64,000 nt of DNA, taken from DASZQY01 sp963843565. GTDB taxonomy: Bacteria; Pseudomonadota; Alphaproteobacteria; Rhizobiales; Kaistiaceae. Location of the stretch: NCBI GenBank assembly GCA_963843565.1, contig CAWJKY010000001.1:167334-231333 (forward strand). The letters run 5' to 3'. The notes beneath the pieces are model-generated. The model ran no database searches. It was not told the origin of the DNA and saw only the letters and a program-made list of their open reading frames with translations. Positions 24,134 to 32,996 of the stretch are shown piece after piece (the stretch's first letter is position 1; each line of letters begins with the position of its first letter). A program made the translations under genes and the position numbers.

Positions 24134-24751
24134 ATGATCGGCAAGCTCACCGGCGTCATCAATTCTTATGGGGAAGACTGGGTCATCCTCGACGTGTCGG
24201 GCGTCGGCTACGAGGTCCATTGCAGCGCGCGCACCATGCAAGGCTTGCCGGCGGTCGGCGAACGGGCGACGCTGGCGATCGAGACCTACGTGCGCGAGGA
24301 CATGATCAGGCTCTACGGGTTCGCCAACGGGCTGGAACGCGAGTGGTTCCGCCTGCTGCAAACGGTGCAAGGCGTCGGTGCGCGGGTGGCGCTGGCGGTG
24401 CTCGGCACCATGAAGCCCGGCGATCTGGCGACGGCCATCGCGCTTCAGGACAAGGCGGCGCTGTCGCGCGCGCCGGGGGTCGGGCGCAAGGTCGCCGAAC
24501 GTATTGTGGCGGAACTCCGCGACAAGGCGCCGGCCTATTCGAGCGCCGATCCGATGGTGGTGCGGCTCCAGGAAGAGCTCGGCGAGCACCGCGCGCCGCG
24601 CCCGATCGCCGACGCGGTCTCGGCGCTGGTCAACCTCGGCTACGCGCAGGTTCAAGCCGGGGCCGCGGTTGCCGCCGCATCGCGCTCGGCCGGCGAGGGC
24701 GCCGACGCGGAGACGCTGATCCGTCTCGGCCTGAAGGAGCTGGCGCGATGA
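24134..24751 (+). CDS. ruvA: Holliday junction branch migration protein RuvA
   Basis: A 205-residue RuvA. MIGKLTGVINSYGEDWVILDVSGVGYEVHC is the OB-fold start (given here in pieces: MIGKLTGVI, VSGVGYEVHC), then YVREDMIRLYGFAN, LLQTVQGVGARVALAVLGT and GVGRKVAERIVAELRDK (helix-hairpin-helix motifs), and a C-terminal RuvB-binding domain. Tetramers grip the junction. The TGA overlaps the ATG of the next membrane protein gene. Confidence 0.96.
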   Translation: MIGKLTGVINSYGEDWVILDVSGVGYEVHCSARTMQGLPAVGERATLAIETYVREDMIRLYGFANGLEREWFRLLQTVQGVGARVALAVLGTMKPGDLATAIALQDKAALSRAPGVGRKVAERIVAELRDKAPAYSSADPMVVRLQEELGEHRAPRPIADAVSALVNLGYAQVQAGAAVAAASRSAGEGADAETLIRLGLKELAR

Positions 24752-25221
24752 GACCGGCGTCCGACGGCCGCAGCTGGCCGCATTATCTCGTCGGCATTGT
24801 GCTGGAGACGGTGATCTTCGTGGTCGTCGGGCCGTTCGTCGGGACGGTGGTCTTCATGATCGTCTGGGGGATCCTGAGCGGCGCGGCGGGCGGGCCGATC
24901 GCATCGATGCTGGTGCTCGTCGCCTACTACCCGCTGTTTGTGCTCGGCTATGTGATGGCCTGGAAGACGGCCGCCGTGACCGGCGTCATCGTGTCGGCCG
25001 CCACGCCGTTGCTCGGCAATCGCGAGCGCATTGGCCTCTTCGCCGCGGCCGTTGGCGCGGTCGTCTCGCTGGTCGCCCTGCCGCTCGAGATGGGGGGCGG
25101 GAGCGGGTTCCGCCTCACGGCTGCGCTGGCGGTCGCTGGCGCGGTGGCGGCGCTCGCCTGCACGTGGAGCGGCGCGCGGCTGTGGCAGTTCGGCCGCCGG
25201 GCGGGAGCGGCGCCCGGATGA
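24748..25221 (+). CDS. Membrane protein embedded between ruvA and ruvB
   Basis: A 157-residue protein with four to five hydrophobic helices (YLVGIVLETVIFVVVGPFVG, FMIVWGILSGAAGGPIASML, LVLVAYYPLFVLGYVMAW, GLFAAAVGAVVSLVALPLEM). It overlaps both neighbours by ATGA: its start overlaps the ruvA stop and its stop overlaps the ruvB start. No family recognised. Translation is clearly coupled to ruvAB, yet a DNA-repair role is not obvious for a membrane protein. Confidence 0.75.
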   Translation: MRPASDGRSWPHYLVGIVLETVIFVVVGPFVGTVVFMIVWGILSGAAGGPIASMLVLVAYYPLFVLGYVMAWKTAAVTGVIVSAATPLLGNRERIGLFAAAVGAVVSLVALPLEMGGGSGFRLTAALAVAGAVAALACTWSGARLWQFGRRAGAAPG

Positions 25222-26255
25222 GCCGCATGGTCGCTCCGGAAGTGCGCGACGACGACGCGCCCGACTCCAGTTTGCGCCCGCAACTTCTGTCGGAGTTCGT
25301 CGGGCAGGCGCAGGCGTGCGCCAACCTCAAGGTGTTCATCGAGGCTGCGCGAGCGCGCCAGGAGCCGCTCGATCACGTGCTGTTCGTCGGGCCGCCGGGC
25401 CTCGGCAAGACAACGCTGGCGCAGATCGTGGCGCGCGAACTGGGCGTCAACTTCCGCGCCACCTCCGGGCCGGTGATCGCCAAGGCCGGCGACCTCGCGG
25501 CGCTGCTCACCAACCTCGAAGAGCGCGACGTGCTCTTCATCGACGAGATTCACCGCCTGTCGCCGGCGGTCGAGGAAATCCTCTATCCGGCGCTGGAGGA
25601 CTACCAGCTGGATCTCATCATCGGCGAGGGGCCGGCGGCGCGCTCGGTCAAGATCGGCCTGCAGCCGTTCACCCTGGTCGGTGCCACCACCCGGCTCGGC
25701 CTGCTCACCACGCCGCTTCGCGACCGCTTCGGCATCCCGGTGCGGCTCAATTTCTACGAGGTCGGCGAACTGGAGCACATCGTCAAGCGCGGGGCGCGCA
25801 TCCTCGGCCTGCCGCTGACGCCCGAGGGCGCCACCGAGGTCGCCCGTCGCTCGCGCGGCACGCCGCGCATCGCCACGCGGCTGCTGAGGCGCGTGCGCGA
25901 TTTCGCGGCCGTCGACAAGGTCGAGGCGGTCGGCGCGGACGAGGCCGACCGGGCGCTCCGCCGCCTCGAGGTCGACGTGCTGGGTCTCGATCCGCTCGAC
26001 CGGCGCTACATGAAACTGATCGCCGAGAGCTTTGGCGGCGGCCCGGTGGGGGTCGACACGATTGCCGCTGCCCTGTCGGAACCGCGCGACGCCATCGAGG
26101 AGATCGTCGAGCCGTTCCTGATCCAGCAGGGGCTGGTGCAGCGCACGCCGCGTGGACGGATGCTGTCGGCGCAGGCCTTCCGCCACCTCGGCCTGGAGCC
26201 GCCGGCCAACGGCGCCCAGATGCCGCTGTTCGACGGCGAGGACGACGGGGAATGA
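25218..26255 (+). CDS. ruvB: Holliday junction DNA helicase RuvB
   Basis: A 345-residue AAA+ motor. Walker A GPPGLGKTT (residues about 57-65), Walker B LFIDEIHRL, sensor GATTRLGLL, and the arginine-finger region LRDRFGIP are all present, with a winged-helix C-terminus (RTPRGRMLSAQAFRHLG). It drives branch migration with RuvA. Starts at ATG 25218 overlapping the previous stop; a longer frame is not conserved at the N-terminus. Confidence 0.96.
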   Translation: MSRMVAPEVRDDDAPDSSLRPQLLSEFVGQAQACANLKVFIEAARARQEPLDHVLFVGPPGLGKTTLAQIVARELGVNFRATSGPVIAKAGDLAALLTNLEERDVLFIDEIHRLSPAVEEILYPALEDYQLDLIIGEGPAARSVKIGLQPFTLVGATTRLGLLTTPLRDRFGIPVRLNFYEVGELEHIVKRGARILGLPLTPEGATEVARRSRGTPRIATRLLRRVRDFAAVDKVEAVGADEADRALRRLEVDVLGLDPLDRRYMKLIAESFGGGPVGVDTIAAALSEPRDAIEEIVEPFLIQQGLVQRTPRGRMLSAQAFRHLGLEPPANGAQMPLFDGEDDGE

Positions 26256-26274
26256 GCCTCGTGGCAACGCCGGC

Positions 26275-28095
26275 ATGAGCAAGCCGATCGAAGACTACGG
26301 ATTCATCGGCAACATGCTGTCCTCGGCGCTGGTCGGACGGGACGGCTCCATCGACTGGCTCTGTCTGCCGCGCTTCGATTCCGACGCCTGCTTCGCGGCT
26401 CTGCTCGGCAACGACGGCAACGGCCACTGGCGCATCGCGCCGGCGGGTGCGTATCGCGTCAGCCGCCGCTACCGCGACGGGACCGCCATCCTGGAGACCA
26501 CCTTCGAGACGGAGGACGGCACCGCTACCCTGATCGATTTCATGCCGATCAGCGAAGACGAAGACCGGGTCGACGTCATGCGCATCGTGCGCGGCGATCG
26601 TGGCAAGGTCGCCATGGACATGGAGTTCGTCGTGCGCTTCGGCTACGGCAACACGGTGCCGTGGGTGCGCCGCCGCGACTTCGGCCTCAGCATGGTCGCC
26701 GGACCCGACGGGCTCGAGCTGCACACTGAGGTGCCGCTCAAGAACGAGAACATGCGCACACGGGCCGCATTCGAGGTCCGCGAGGGGCAGCAGGTCGCCT
26801 TCGCGCTCTGTTACCATCCGTCCTACCGGGAGCGCGAGCGTCAGGTCGATCCGCTGGCGCGTCTGGAGGAGACCGAACTCTGGTGGCGGGAGTGGACGGG
26901 GCGCTGCCGGTTCGAGGACGGCCCCGACAGCCCGTGGTACGACGCGGTGGTGCGCTCGCTGGTGACGCTGAAGGGCCTCACCTACTGGCCGACCGGCGGC
27001 ATCGTGGCGGCGGCGACCACCTCGCTGCCGGAGGAAATCGGCGGCCAACGCAACTGGGACTATCGCTACTGCTGGATCCGCGACGCGACCTTCACGCTCT
27101 ACGCGCTGCTTGCCGCCGGCTACCGCGAGGAGGCGCGGGGCTGGCGCCAGTGGCTGCTGCGCGCCACCGCCGGTCATCCGGGCCAGTTGCAGATCATGTA
27201 CGGCCTTGCCGGTGAGCGGCGGCTGCAGGAGATGGAGCTGCCGTGGCTCGCCGGCTACGAGAAGTCCCAGCCGGTGCGGATCGGCAACGCCGCCCATTCG
27301 CAGCTTCAGCTCGACGTCTTTGGCGAGCTTGTCGATGCCCTTCACGCCGCGCGCAAGTATCAGCTCGACGGGTCGCGCGACGGATGGAAATTTCAGAAGG
27401 TTCTGCTCGGCGATCTCGAAAAGAAGTGGATGAACCCGGACGACGGCATCTGGGAGGTGCGCGGCGGACGGCGGAACTTCACCCATTCCCGCATGATGAC
27501 CTGGGTTGCATACGATCGCGCCATTCGCGAGGTCGAGGATTTCGGCCTCGAAGGCCCGGTCGACCACTGGCGCGGGGTGCGCGATGCCATCCGCGCCGAC
27601 ATCCTCGAAAACGGCTGGAGCGACAGGCGCAAAAGCTTCGTCCAGTGCTACGGCAGCGAGGCTCTCGATGCCTCGCTCCTGCTTATGCCGCTGGTCGGAT
27701 TCCTGCCGCCGGAAGACCCGCGCGTGATCTCCACGGTCGATGCGATCCGCCGCGACCTGACCCGCGACGGCCTCGTGCTGCGTTACCGGACGGAGGAGGG
27801 CAGCGACGGCGTTTCCGGCAGCGAGGGCACGTTCTTGGTGTGCAGTTTCTGGATGGTCGATGCGCTGGCGATGATCGGCCGCCGCGACGAGGCGCACGAG
27901 CTGTTCGAGCGCCTGCTGTCCTTGCGCAACGATCTCGGCCTGCTGGCTGAGGAGTACGATCCCGTGGCGAAGCGCCAGCTCGGCAATTTCCCGCAGGCCT
28001 TCTCCCATGTCGGGATCGTCAACGCCGCGCACAATCTGGTGTCGGCCGCGGGTCCGGCCGCGCAGCGCGCCGAGCGAATGGACCCGGCCAGATAG
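26275..28095 (+). CDS. Glycoside hydrolase family 15 protein (glucoamylase/trehalase type)
   Basis: A 606-residue protein. The start IEDYGFIGNMLSSALVGRDGSIDWLCLPRFDSDACFAALLG is the trehalase-like N-terminal domain; the catalytic (alpha/alpha)6 barrel carries GGQRNWDYRYCWIRDATFTL and FLVCSFWMVDALA near the second catalytic acid. Such proteins hydrolyse alpha-glucans or trehalose, with retained cytosolic location as no signal peptide is seen. It interrupts the usual ruvB-ybgC adjacency with 19 bases to ruvB and 15 to ybgC, so it may be in the same transcription unit. Confidence 0.85.
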   Translation: MSKPIEDYGFIGNMLSSALVGRDGSIDWLCLPRFDSDACFAALLGNDGNGHWRIAPAGAYRVSRRYRDGTAILETTFETEDGTATLIDFMPISEDEDRVDVMRIVRGDRGKVAMDMEFVVRFGYGNTVPWVRRRDFGLSMVAGPDGLELHTEVPLKNENMRTRAAFEVREGQQVAFALCYHPSYRERERQVDPLARLEETELWWREWTGRCRFEDGPDSPWYDAVVRSLVTLKGLTYWPTGGIVAAATTSLPEEIGGQRNWDYRYCWIRDATFTLYALLAAGYREEARGWRQWLLRATAGHPGQLQIMYGLAGERRLQEMELPWLAGYEKSQPVRIGNAAHSQLQLDVFGELVDALHAARKYQLDGSRDGWKFQKVLLGDLEKKWMNPDDGIWEVRGGRRNFTHSRMMTWVAYDRAIREVEDFGLEGPVDHWRGVRDAIRADILENGWSDRRKSFVQCYGSEALDASLLLMPLVGFLPPEDPRVISTVDAIRRDLTRDGLVLRYRTEEGSDGVSGSEGTFLVCSFWMVDALAMIGRRDEAHELFERLLSLRNDLGLLAEEYDPVAKRQLGNFPQAFSHVGIVNAAHNLVSAAGPAAQRAERMDPAR

Positions 28096-28110
28096 GGCGA
28101 GGAGGGGGAG

Positions 28111-28569
28111 ATGAGTGCTTCGCAGTCATGGCCTGATCTCGCCGGCCGGCTGGTCGATGGCGGGCACATCCTGCCGGTGCGGGTCTACTACGAGGACACT
28201 GATTTCTCCGGCGTGGTCTATCACGCCAGCTACATCCGCTTCCTCGAACGCGGGCGGACCGACTATCTGCGCCTCAGCGGCATCGGCCACGATGCGCTGG
28301 CCAAGGGCGCCCACGGTGAGCCGCTTGCCTTCGCGGTCCGCCGCCTCACGGCCGACTATCTGAAGCCCGCCCGCATCGACGATCTGGTCGAGGTCGAGAC
28401 CCGCACCGAGGCGATCACCGGGACGCGAATCCAGTTGGCCCAGGCGATCCGCCGCGACGACACGCTGCTCGTCCGCGCCGAGATCACGGTGGTCATGATC
28501 GGCCCGGACGGCGGGCTGCGGCGCATCCCCAAGGCGGTCGCGGCGCGCCTCGCGACGCCCCGGCCTTAA
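28111..28569 (+). CDS. ybgC: Tol-Pal-associated acyl-CoA thioesterase YbgC
   Basis: A 152-residue hot-dog-fold thioesterase. The signature YYEDTDFSGVVYHASYIRF with the catalytic Asp is visible, followed by LERGRTDYLR and LTADYLKPARIDDLVEVETR. It sits at the head of tol-pal as usual. It hydrolyses short-chain acyl-CoA or acyl-ACP and links phospholipid metabolism to the Tol system. Its stop codon (TAA 28567-28569) lies inside a CtrA box. Confidence 0.93.
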   Translation: MSASQSWPDLAGRLVDGGHILPVRVYYEDTDFSGVVYHASYIRFLERGRTDYLRLSGIGHDALAKGAHGEPLAFAVRRLTADYLKPARIDDLVEVETRTEAITGTRIQLAQAIRRDDTLLVRAEITVVMIGPDGGLRRIPKAVAARLATPRP

Positions 28570-28580
28570 CGGCGCGTTAA
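28566..28580. promoter_or_regulatory. CtrA box, exact TTAA-N7-TTAA, upstream of tolQ
   Basis: TTAACGGCGCGTTAA spans 28566-28580, overlapping the ybgC stop, 207 bases upstream of the tolQ start. It is an exact full CtrA motif with seven-base spacing. It suggests cell-cycle control of the tolQRAB-pal block from an internal promoter. Confidence 0.65.
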
Positions 28581-28786
28581 CCGCGCAAGCCTTAGGACTT
28601 CCACGGTTTTCGGGGCGCACATGGCGTCTCCGCGCCCTCGTTTTGACAAGATTGCGGGCGACAGAATGCGGCGGAAAAGGAAGCCCGGCCAACGACTTGC
28701 AAGGTCATGCATGGCGACGGTCGCCGGCTCCGCCGCGCGGCGCGGCGAACGGGCGGGATGACCAGGGGCAAGGGGCCAGAACTTCC

Positions 28787-29500
28787 ATGAACGACACCGT
28801 GACCAACGTCGTTCTTGCCGCGCCCGGCACGGACATCTCGCTTCTCACGCTCTTCCTTCAGGCCCACATCGTCGTGAAGTTCGTCATCGTCGGGCTGGTG
28901 CTGGCGTCGGTGTGGAGCTGGGCGATCATCGTCGACAAGACGCTGCTCTACGGCCGGGTGCGCCGCCAGATGGACCGCTTCGAAAAGATCTTCTGGTCCG
29001 GCCAGTCGCTGGAGGAGCTCTACCGCGCCCAGTCGGGCCGCTCGCCGACGGCGATGGCGCTGGTGTTCGTGGCGGCCATGCGCGAGTGGAAGCGCAGCTT
29101 CGAGGCCGGCGCGCGCTCGCCGATCGGCCTGCAGACGCGCATCGACAAGGTGCTCGACGTCGCCATCGACCGGGAGAGCGAACGGCTGGAGCGGCGGCTC
29201 CTGTTTCTGGCGACCGTCGGTTCCTCGGCGGTGTTCGTGGGCCTGTTCGGCACGGTGTGGGGCATCATGTCGAGCTTCCAGGCGATTGCCGCGTCCAAGA
29301 ACACGGCACTGGCCGTGGTGGCGCCGGGCATCGCCGAGGCGCTGCTGGCGACGGCGCTCGGCCTGATCGCGGCGATCCCGGCCAATGTCGCCTACAACAA
29401 ACTCTCCAACGACGCCGGCAAGATCAGCCAGCGGCTGGAAGGCTTCGCCGACGAGTTCTCAGCCATCCTGTCGCGCCAGGTCGACGAGAGGGCGGAGTAG
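28787..29500 (+). CDS. tolQ: TolQ, Tol-Pal motor subunit
   Basis: A 237-residue TolQ. TM helices at about 22-45, 140-160 (TVGSSAVFVGLFGTVWGIM) and 173-195 (APGIAEALLATALGLIAAIPA). With TolR it forms a proton-driven motor energising TolA. ATG 28787 is chosen over an upstream in-frame start on conservation. First of tolQ-tolR-tolA-tolB-pal-cpoB, all close together. Confidence 0.95.
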   Translation: MNDTVTNVVLAAPGTDISLLTLFLQAHIVVKFVIVGLVLASVWSWAIIVDKTLLYGRVRRQMDRFEKIFWSGQSLEELYRAQSGRSPTAMALVFVAAMREWKRSFEAGARSPIGLQTRIDKVLDVAIDRESERLERRLLFLATVGSSAVFVGLFGTVWGIMSSFQAIAASKNTALAVVAPGIAEALLATALGLIAAIPANVAYNKLSNDAGKISQRLEGFADEFSAILSRQVDERAE

Positions 29501-29503
29501 ATC

Positions 29504-29950
29504 GTGGCGTCGCCGATCGGTCACGCCGCACATCGGCCAAATCGGCGTCGCCGCCGGCGCAGCCTGCCGGTCAGCGAGATCAACATCACGCCGTTTGTCG
29601 ACGTGATGCTGGTGCTGCTGATCGTGTTCATGGTGACGGCGCCGCTGCTTTCGGCCGGCGTCCCGGTCGATCTTCCCGAGGCCCAGGTGAAACCGCTGGC
29701 CGTCGAGAAGGAGCCGATCATCGTCACCATCAACACGGAAGGTCACGTCTTCCTCAAGGACAACGAGGTGGCCCTCGACGATCTGGTGGCGAAACTCAGC
29801 GCGCTCACCGCCAACGATCTCGACCAGCGCATCTACGTGCGCGGCGACAAGTCGGTGAGCTACGGCACCATCATGCGCGTCATGGGTACGATCAACGGCG
29901 CCGGCTTCCGCCACATCGCGCTGGTTGCGCTGAAGGAACCGACGGGCTGA
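29504..29950 (+). CDS. tolR: TolR, Tol-Pal motor subunit
   Basis: A 148-residue protein with one membrane helix. INITPFVDVMLVLLIVFMV has the conserved Asp that conducts protons. Starts with GTG at 29504, four bases after the tolQ stop. The C-terminal part (VTINTEGHVFLKDNEVALDDL) is the periplasmic domain. Partner of TolQ. Confidence 0.95.
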   Translation: MASPIGHAAHRPNRRRRRRSLPVSEINITPFVDVMLVLLIVFMVTAPLLSAGVPVDLPEAQVKPLAVEKEPIIVTINTEGHVFLKDNEVALDDLVAKLSALTANDLDQRIYVRGDKSVSYGTIMRVMGTINGAGFRHIALVALKEPTG

Positions 29951-29954
29951 CCCG

Positions 29955-30824
29955 ATGCGGACCGGCCTCATCGCATCGGGCACGGCGCACGCTGCGTTGA
30001 TCGCGTGGGGCTTCGTGGCGGTGACGTCGGCGCCGCTCGATTCGAGCAGCATCGAGCAGATCCCGGTGGACTTCGTGCAGATTGCCGATGCGACCAAACT
30101 GACCAAGGGCCTGCAGACCGCGACACTGGTGAAGACCACGCCGGCGCTCCCGCCGGCCGTGAAGCCGGTGGAGGTGCCGCCGCCGCTGCCCAAACCCGAT
30201 CCGCCCAAGGATCAGCCGGCACCGCAGCCGCAACCGCCGCCGCCGGCCCCGCCGCCACCGCCCCAGTCTGAAGGCGCGCCGCCGCCGGCACCCGCGCCGG
30301 ACGCAACCACGCCACCCCCCGACGAGACGGCCGCCGCGCCGCTCACTGACGTGCCGATGCCGCGCATCCGTCCCAAGATGCCGGCGCCGCCGGACAAGCC
30401 GACCGCAGAGATGGACCAGATTCAGGCGCTCCTCGATCAGAGCAAGCTCGATCAGGCGGCTGCCGCGCCGACCGATCAGCAGCCGACTGTCGGCGCCCCC
30501 CGGGCGGCCGAGAACACCACGATGACGGCAAGCGAGCTGGAGATCCTGCGCTCGCGGCTGGCGCGCTGCTGGAATGTGCCGATCGGCTGGACCGACCCGG
30601 CCGAAGTGCGGGTGGTGCTGCTCATCGAGCTCAACTCCGACGGGACGGTCTCCGGCCAACCCAAGGTTCTCGAGGCGCCGCAGGGCCAATATGCCACGGC
30701 CGCGCCGGAAAGTGCGGTTCGTGCCGTGCAGCGCTGCGCGCCATACAATCTTCCCGTTGCCAAGTACGATGCCTGGAAGGAAGTGAAGGTGACGTTTGAC
30801 CCGACCGACATGGGCGCGACCTAG
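29955..30824 (+). CDS. tolA: TolA-like protein of the Tol-Pal system
   Basis: A 289-residue protein with an N-terminal membrane segment (GTAHAALIAWGFVAVTSAP), a Pro-rich stretch (PPAPPPPPQ and neighbours, residues about 70-140) and a C-terminal domain with LARCWNVPIGWTDP, VVLLIELNSDGTVSG, SAVRAVQRCAPYNLP. This resembles the TolA/TonB C-terminal fold that binds TolB/Pal. It is shorter in helical rod than enterobacterial TolA, as usual in this group. Four bases downstream of tolR. Confidence 0.88.
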   Translation: MRTGLIASGTAHAALIAWGFVAVTSAPLDSSSIEQIPVDFVQIADATKLTKGLQTATLVKTTPALPPAVKPVEVPPPLPKPDPPKDQPAPQPQPPPPAPPPPPQSEGAPPPAPAPDATTPPPDETAAAPLTDVPMPRIRPKMPAPPDKPTAEMDQIQALLDQSKLDQAAAAPTDQQPTVGAPRAAENTTMTASELEILRSRLARCWNVPIGWTDPAEVRVVLLIELNSDGTVSGQPKVLEAPQGQYATAAPESAVRAVQRCAPYNLPVAKYDAWKEVKVTFDPTDMGAT

Positions 30825-30825
30825 G

Positions 30826-32163
30826 ATGCTGGTGCAGCCAACCAGACGCGTGGCCGCCTTTCTGGTGCTTGCCGCACTGGCGCTTGGCGTGGCGCCCGCC
30901 TCGGCCATGGTCGAGATCGACATCACGCGCGGTAATGTCGCGCCGCTGCCGATCGCGATCCCGAACTTCGCCGGGAGCGGGCAGGAAACGCAGGTCGGCG
31001 TCGACCTCGCCGGCGTGATCACCGCCGACCTCAAGCGCTCCGGCATCTTCGCGCCGCTCGACCCGACGACCTTCACCCAGCAGACCGTAGGGCCCGATCA
31101 GGTGCCGCACTTCTCCGACTGGACAGTGCTGTCGGCGCAGGCGCTAGTCACCGGCGGCGTCCTGCGCCAGCCGGACGGGCGGCTCAGGGTCGAGTTCCAT
31201 CTGTGGGACGTCTTCGGCGGGCAGCAGATGGCCGGGCAGCAGTTCTTCACCAGCCCCGACAACTGGCGGCGCGTCGCCCACATCATCGCCGACGCCATCT
31301 ACGAGCGGCTGACCGGCGAGAAGGGCTACTTCGACAGCCGTATCGTCTTCGTCGACGAGACCGGACCGAAGAACGACCGCACCAAGCGGCTGGCGATCAT
31401 GGATCAGGACGGCGCCAACGTGCGCTACCTGACGCGCGGCACCGACATCGAGATCACGCCGCGGTTCAACCCGTCGAGCCAGGAGATCACCTACATGGCG
31501 ATCCCGCCGCAAGGCTCGACTGGCGGAACGCCGCATGTCTACATCATGAATCTGGAGACCGGGCAGCGCGAGCCGGTCGGCGACTTCCCCGGCATGACGT
31601 TCGCGCCGCGCTTCTCGCCGGACGGCCAGAGGGTGATCATGAGCCTGCAGGCCGGCGCCAACGCCAATATCTTCACGCTCGATCTGCGCTCGCGCAACAC
31701 GACGCGGCTCACCGACGACGCGGCGATCGACACCAGTCCGTCGTATTCGCCAGACGGCCGGCAGATCGTCTTCGAGTCGGATCGCGGCGGTCAGCCGCAG
31801 CTCTACGTGATGAACGCCGACGGCTCCAACGCGCACCGCATCACCTTCGGCAAGGGCTCCTACGACACGCCGGTGTGGTCGCCCCGCGGCGACCTGATCG
31901 CGTTCACGCGGCGCGCCAACGGCCAGTTCGCCATCGGCGTCATCCGCCCGGACGGGTCGGGTGAGCGCATCCTGACGGAAGGCTTCCACAACGAGGGGCC
32001 GACGTGGTCGCCGAACGGCCGGGTCATCATGTTCTTCCGCAACACGCAGGGCGCCACCGGCGGCCCCCAGCTGTGGACGATCGACCTCACCGGCTATGGC
32101 GAGGCGCTCGTGCCGACGCCGTCGTTTGCGTCGGATCCGGCCTGGTCGCCCTTGCTCAACTGA
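30826..32163 (+). CDS. tolB: Tol-Pal system beta-propeller protein TolB
   Basis: A 445-residue periplasmic protein with a signal peptide (LVLAALALGVAPASA), the N-terminal TolB domain (PNFAGSGQETQVGVDLAGVI) and a WD40-like beta-propeller with repeated motifs FSPDGQRV, YSPDGRQIVFESDR, WSPRGDLIAFTRR, WSPNGRVIMFFRN. It binds Pal and TolA. The ATG at 30826 lies one base after the tolA stop; the propeller repeats fix the reading frame. Confidence 0.96.
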   Translation: MLVQPTRRVAAFLVLAALALGVAPASAMVEIDITRGNVAPLPIAIPNFAGSGQETQVGVDLAGVITADLKRSGIFAPLDPTTFTQQTVGPDQVPHFSDWTVLSAQALVTGGVLRQPDGRLRVEFHLWDVFGGQQMAGQQFFTSPDNWRRVAHIIADAIYERLTGEKGYFDSRIVFVDETGPKNDRTKRLAIMDQDGANVRYLTRGTDIEITPRFNPSSQEITYMAIPPQGSTGGTPHVYIMNLETGQREPVGDFPGMTFAPRFSPDGQRVIMSLQAGANANIFTLDLRSRNTTRLTDDAAIDTSPSYSPDGRQIVFESDRGGQPQLYVMNADGSNAHRITFGKGSYDTPVWSPRGDLIAFTRRANGQFAIGVIRPDGSGERILTEGFHNEGPTWSPNGRVIMFFRNTQGATGGPQLWTIDLTGYGEALVPTPSFASDPAWSPLLN

Positions 32164-32362
32164 ACGGCCGCGGATAGCTTGCGCGCCGGGTGGGGGTAAG
32201 CGCGGTCCGGGAAATCCGGGTCCGCGCCGGGACGCGAAGGCGAGACGTTTCCACCCCCATGGGCCCGTCAACCAACGCTTAACCAGAGTTCTGCACGCGC
32301 GCTTAACCAAGGCGACGCTAGACCTTGGCGCGCCCACTATGGTGGATGAGGAGTTACGCCGA

Positions 32363-32863
32363 ATGGCGAATACCATGACCGTTTCCCGCAGCGTCGGCGT
32401 CGTCGGGGTGCTGATCGCCGCGCTCTTTCTGGCGGCCTGCGCCAAGACTCCCGCAAACGGTCCTGGCTCGGGGCCGAGCGTGGCGACGTCGGCGACACCG
32501 GGCTCGCCGCAGGATTTCGTCGTCAACGTCGGCGACCGGGTGTTCTTCGATACCGATTCGTCCGACCTCTCCGCCCAGGCTCGCGCCACGCTCGACCGCC
32601 AGGCGCAGTGGCTCAACATGTATGCGCAGTATACCTTCACCATCGAGGGCCACGCCGACGAGCGCGGCACGCGCGAATACAACATCGCGCTCGGCGCCCG
32701 CCGCGCCGCCGCCGTCCAGGACTACCTGACCTCGCGGGGCGTCTCGGCGCGGCGCATGCACACCATCTCCTACGGCAAGGAGCGCCCGGTGGCAGTGTGC
32801 GACGATATCTCGTGCTGGTCGCAGAACCGGCGCGCAGTGACCGTGGTCAACGGCGGCAACTAG
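32363..32863 (+). CDS. pal: Peptidoglycan-associated lipoprotein Pal
   Basis: A 166-residue lipoprotein. Signal peptide with lipobox LAAC (cleavage before Cys at about 26), then the OmpA-like domain FFDTDSSDLSAQARATLDRQAQWL, IEGHADERGTREYN, ALGARRAAAVQDYL and SYGKERPVA. Anchors peptidoglycan to the outer membrane. ATG 32363 follows GAGGAGTTACGCCGA. The 199 bases upstream contain two TTAACC half-sites 24 bases apart. Confidence 0.96.
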   Translation: MANTMTVSRSVGVVGVLIAALFLAACAKTPANGPGSGPSVATSATPGSPQDFVVNVGDRVFFDTDSSDLSAQARATLDRQAQWLNMYAQYTFTIEGHADERGTREYNIALGARRAAAVQDYLTSRGVSARRMHTISYGKERPVAVCDDISCWSQNRRAVTVVNGGN

Positions 32864-32996
32864 GAGCTGCCGGGGAGGGGCGCTTCCCCCCGAAGCGCCC
32901 CAATTTGGCCGAACTGGCCTGTCCTATCCTATGCTGGTTGCGCGTGCCGCCCCCTGGGGTGGCGCGCCCGACGGGCACGACAACACGGATAGACAG

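Noticed and set aside
25783..28032. A 749-codon open frame antisense to ruvB and the GH15 gene
   Set aside because: Arg/Ala/His-rich composition, no recognisable domain; typical high-GC antisense shadow.
32279..32308. Two TTAACC half-sites before pal as a CtrA site
   Set aside because: Spacing of 24 bases is not the canonical seven; kept only as a remark.
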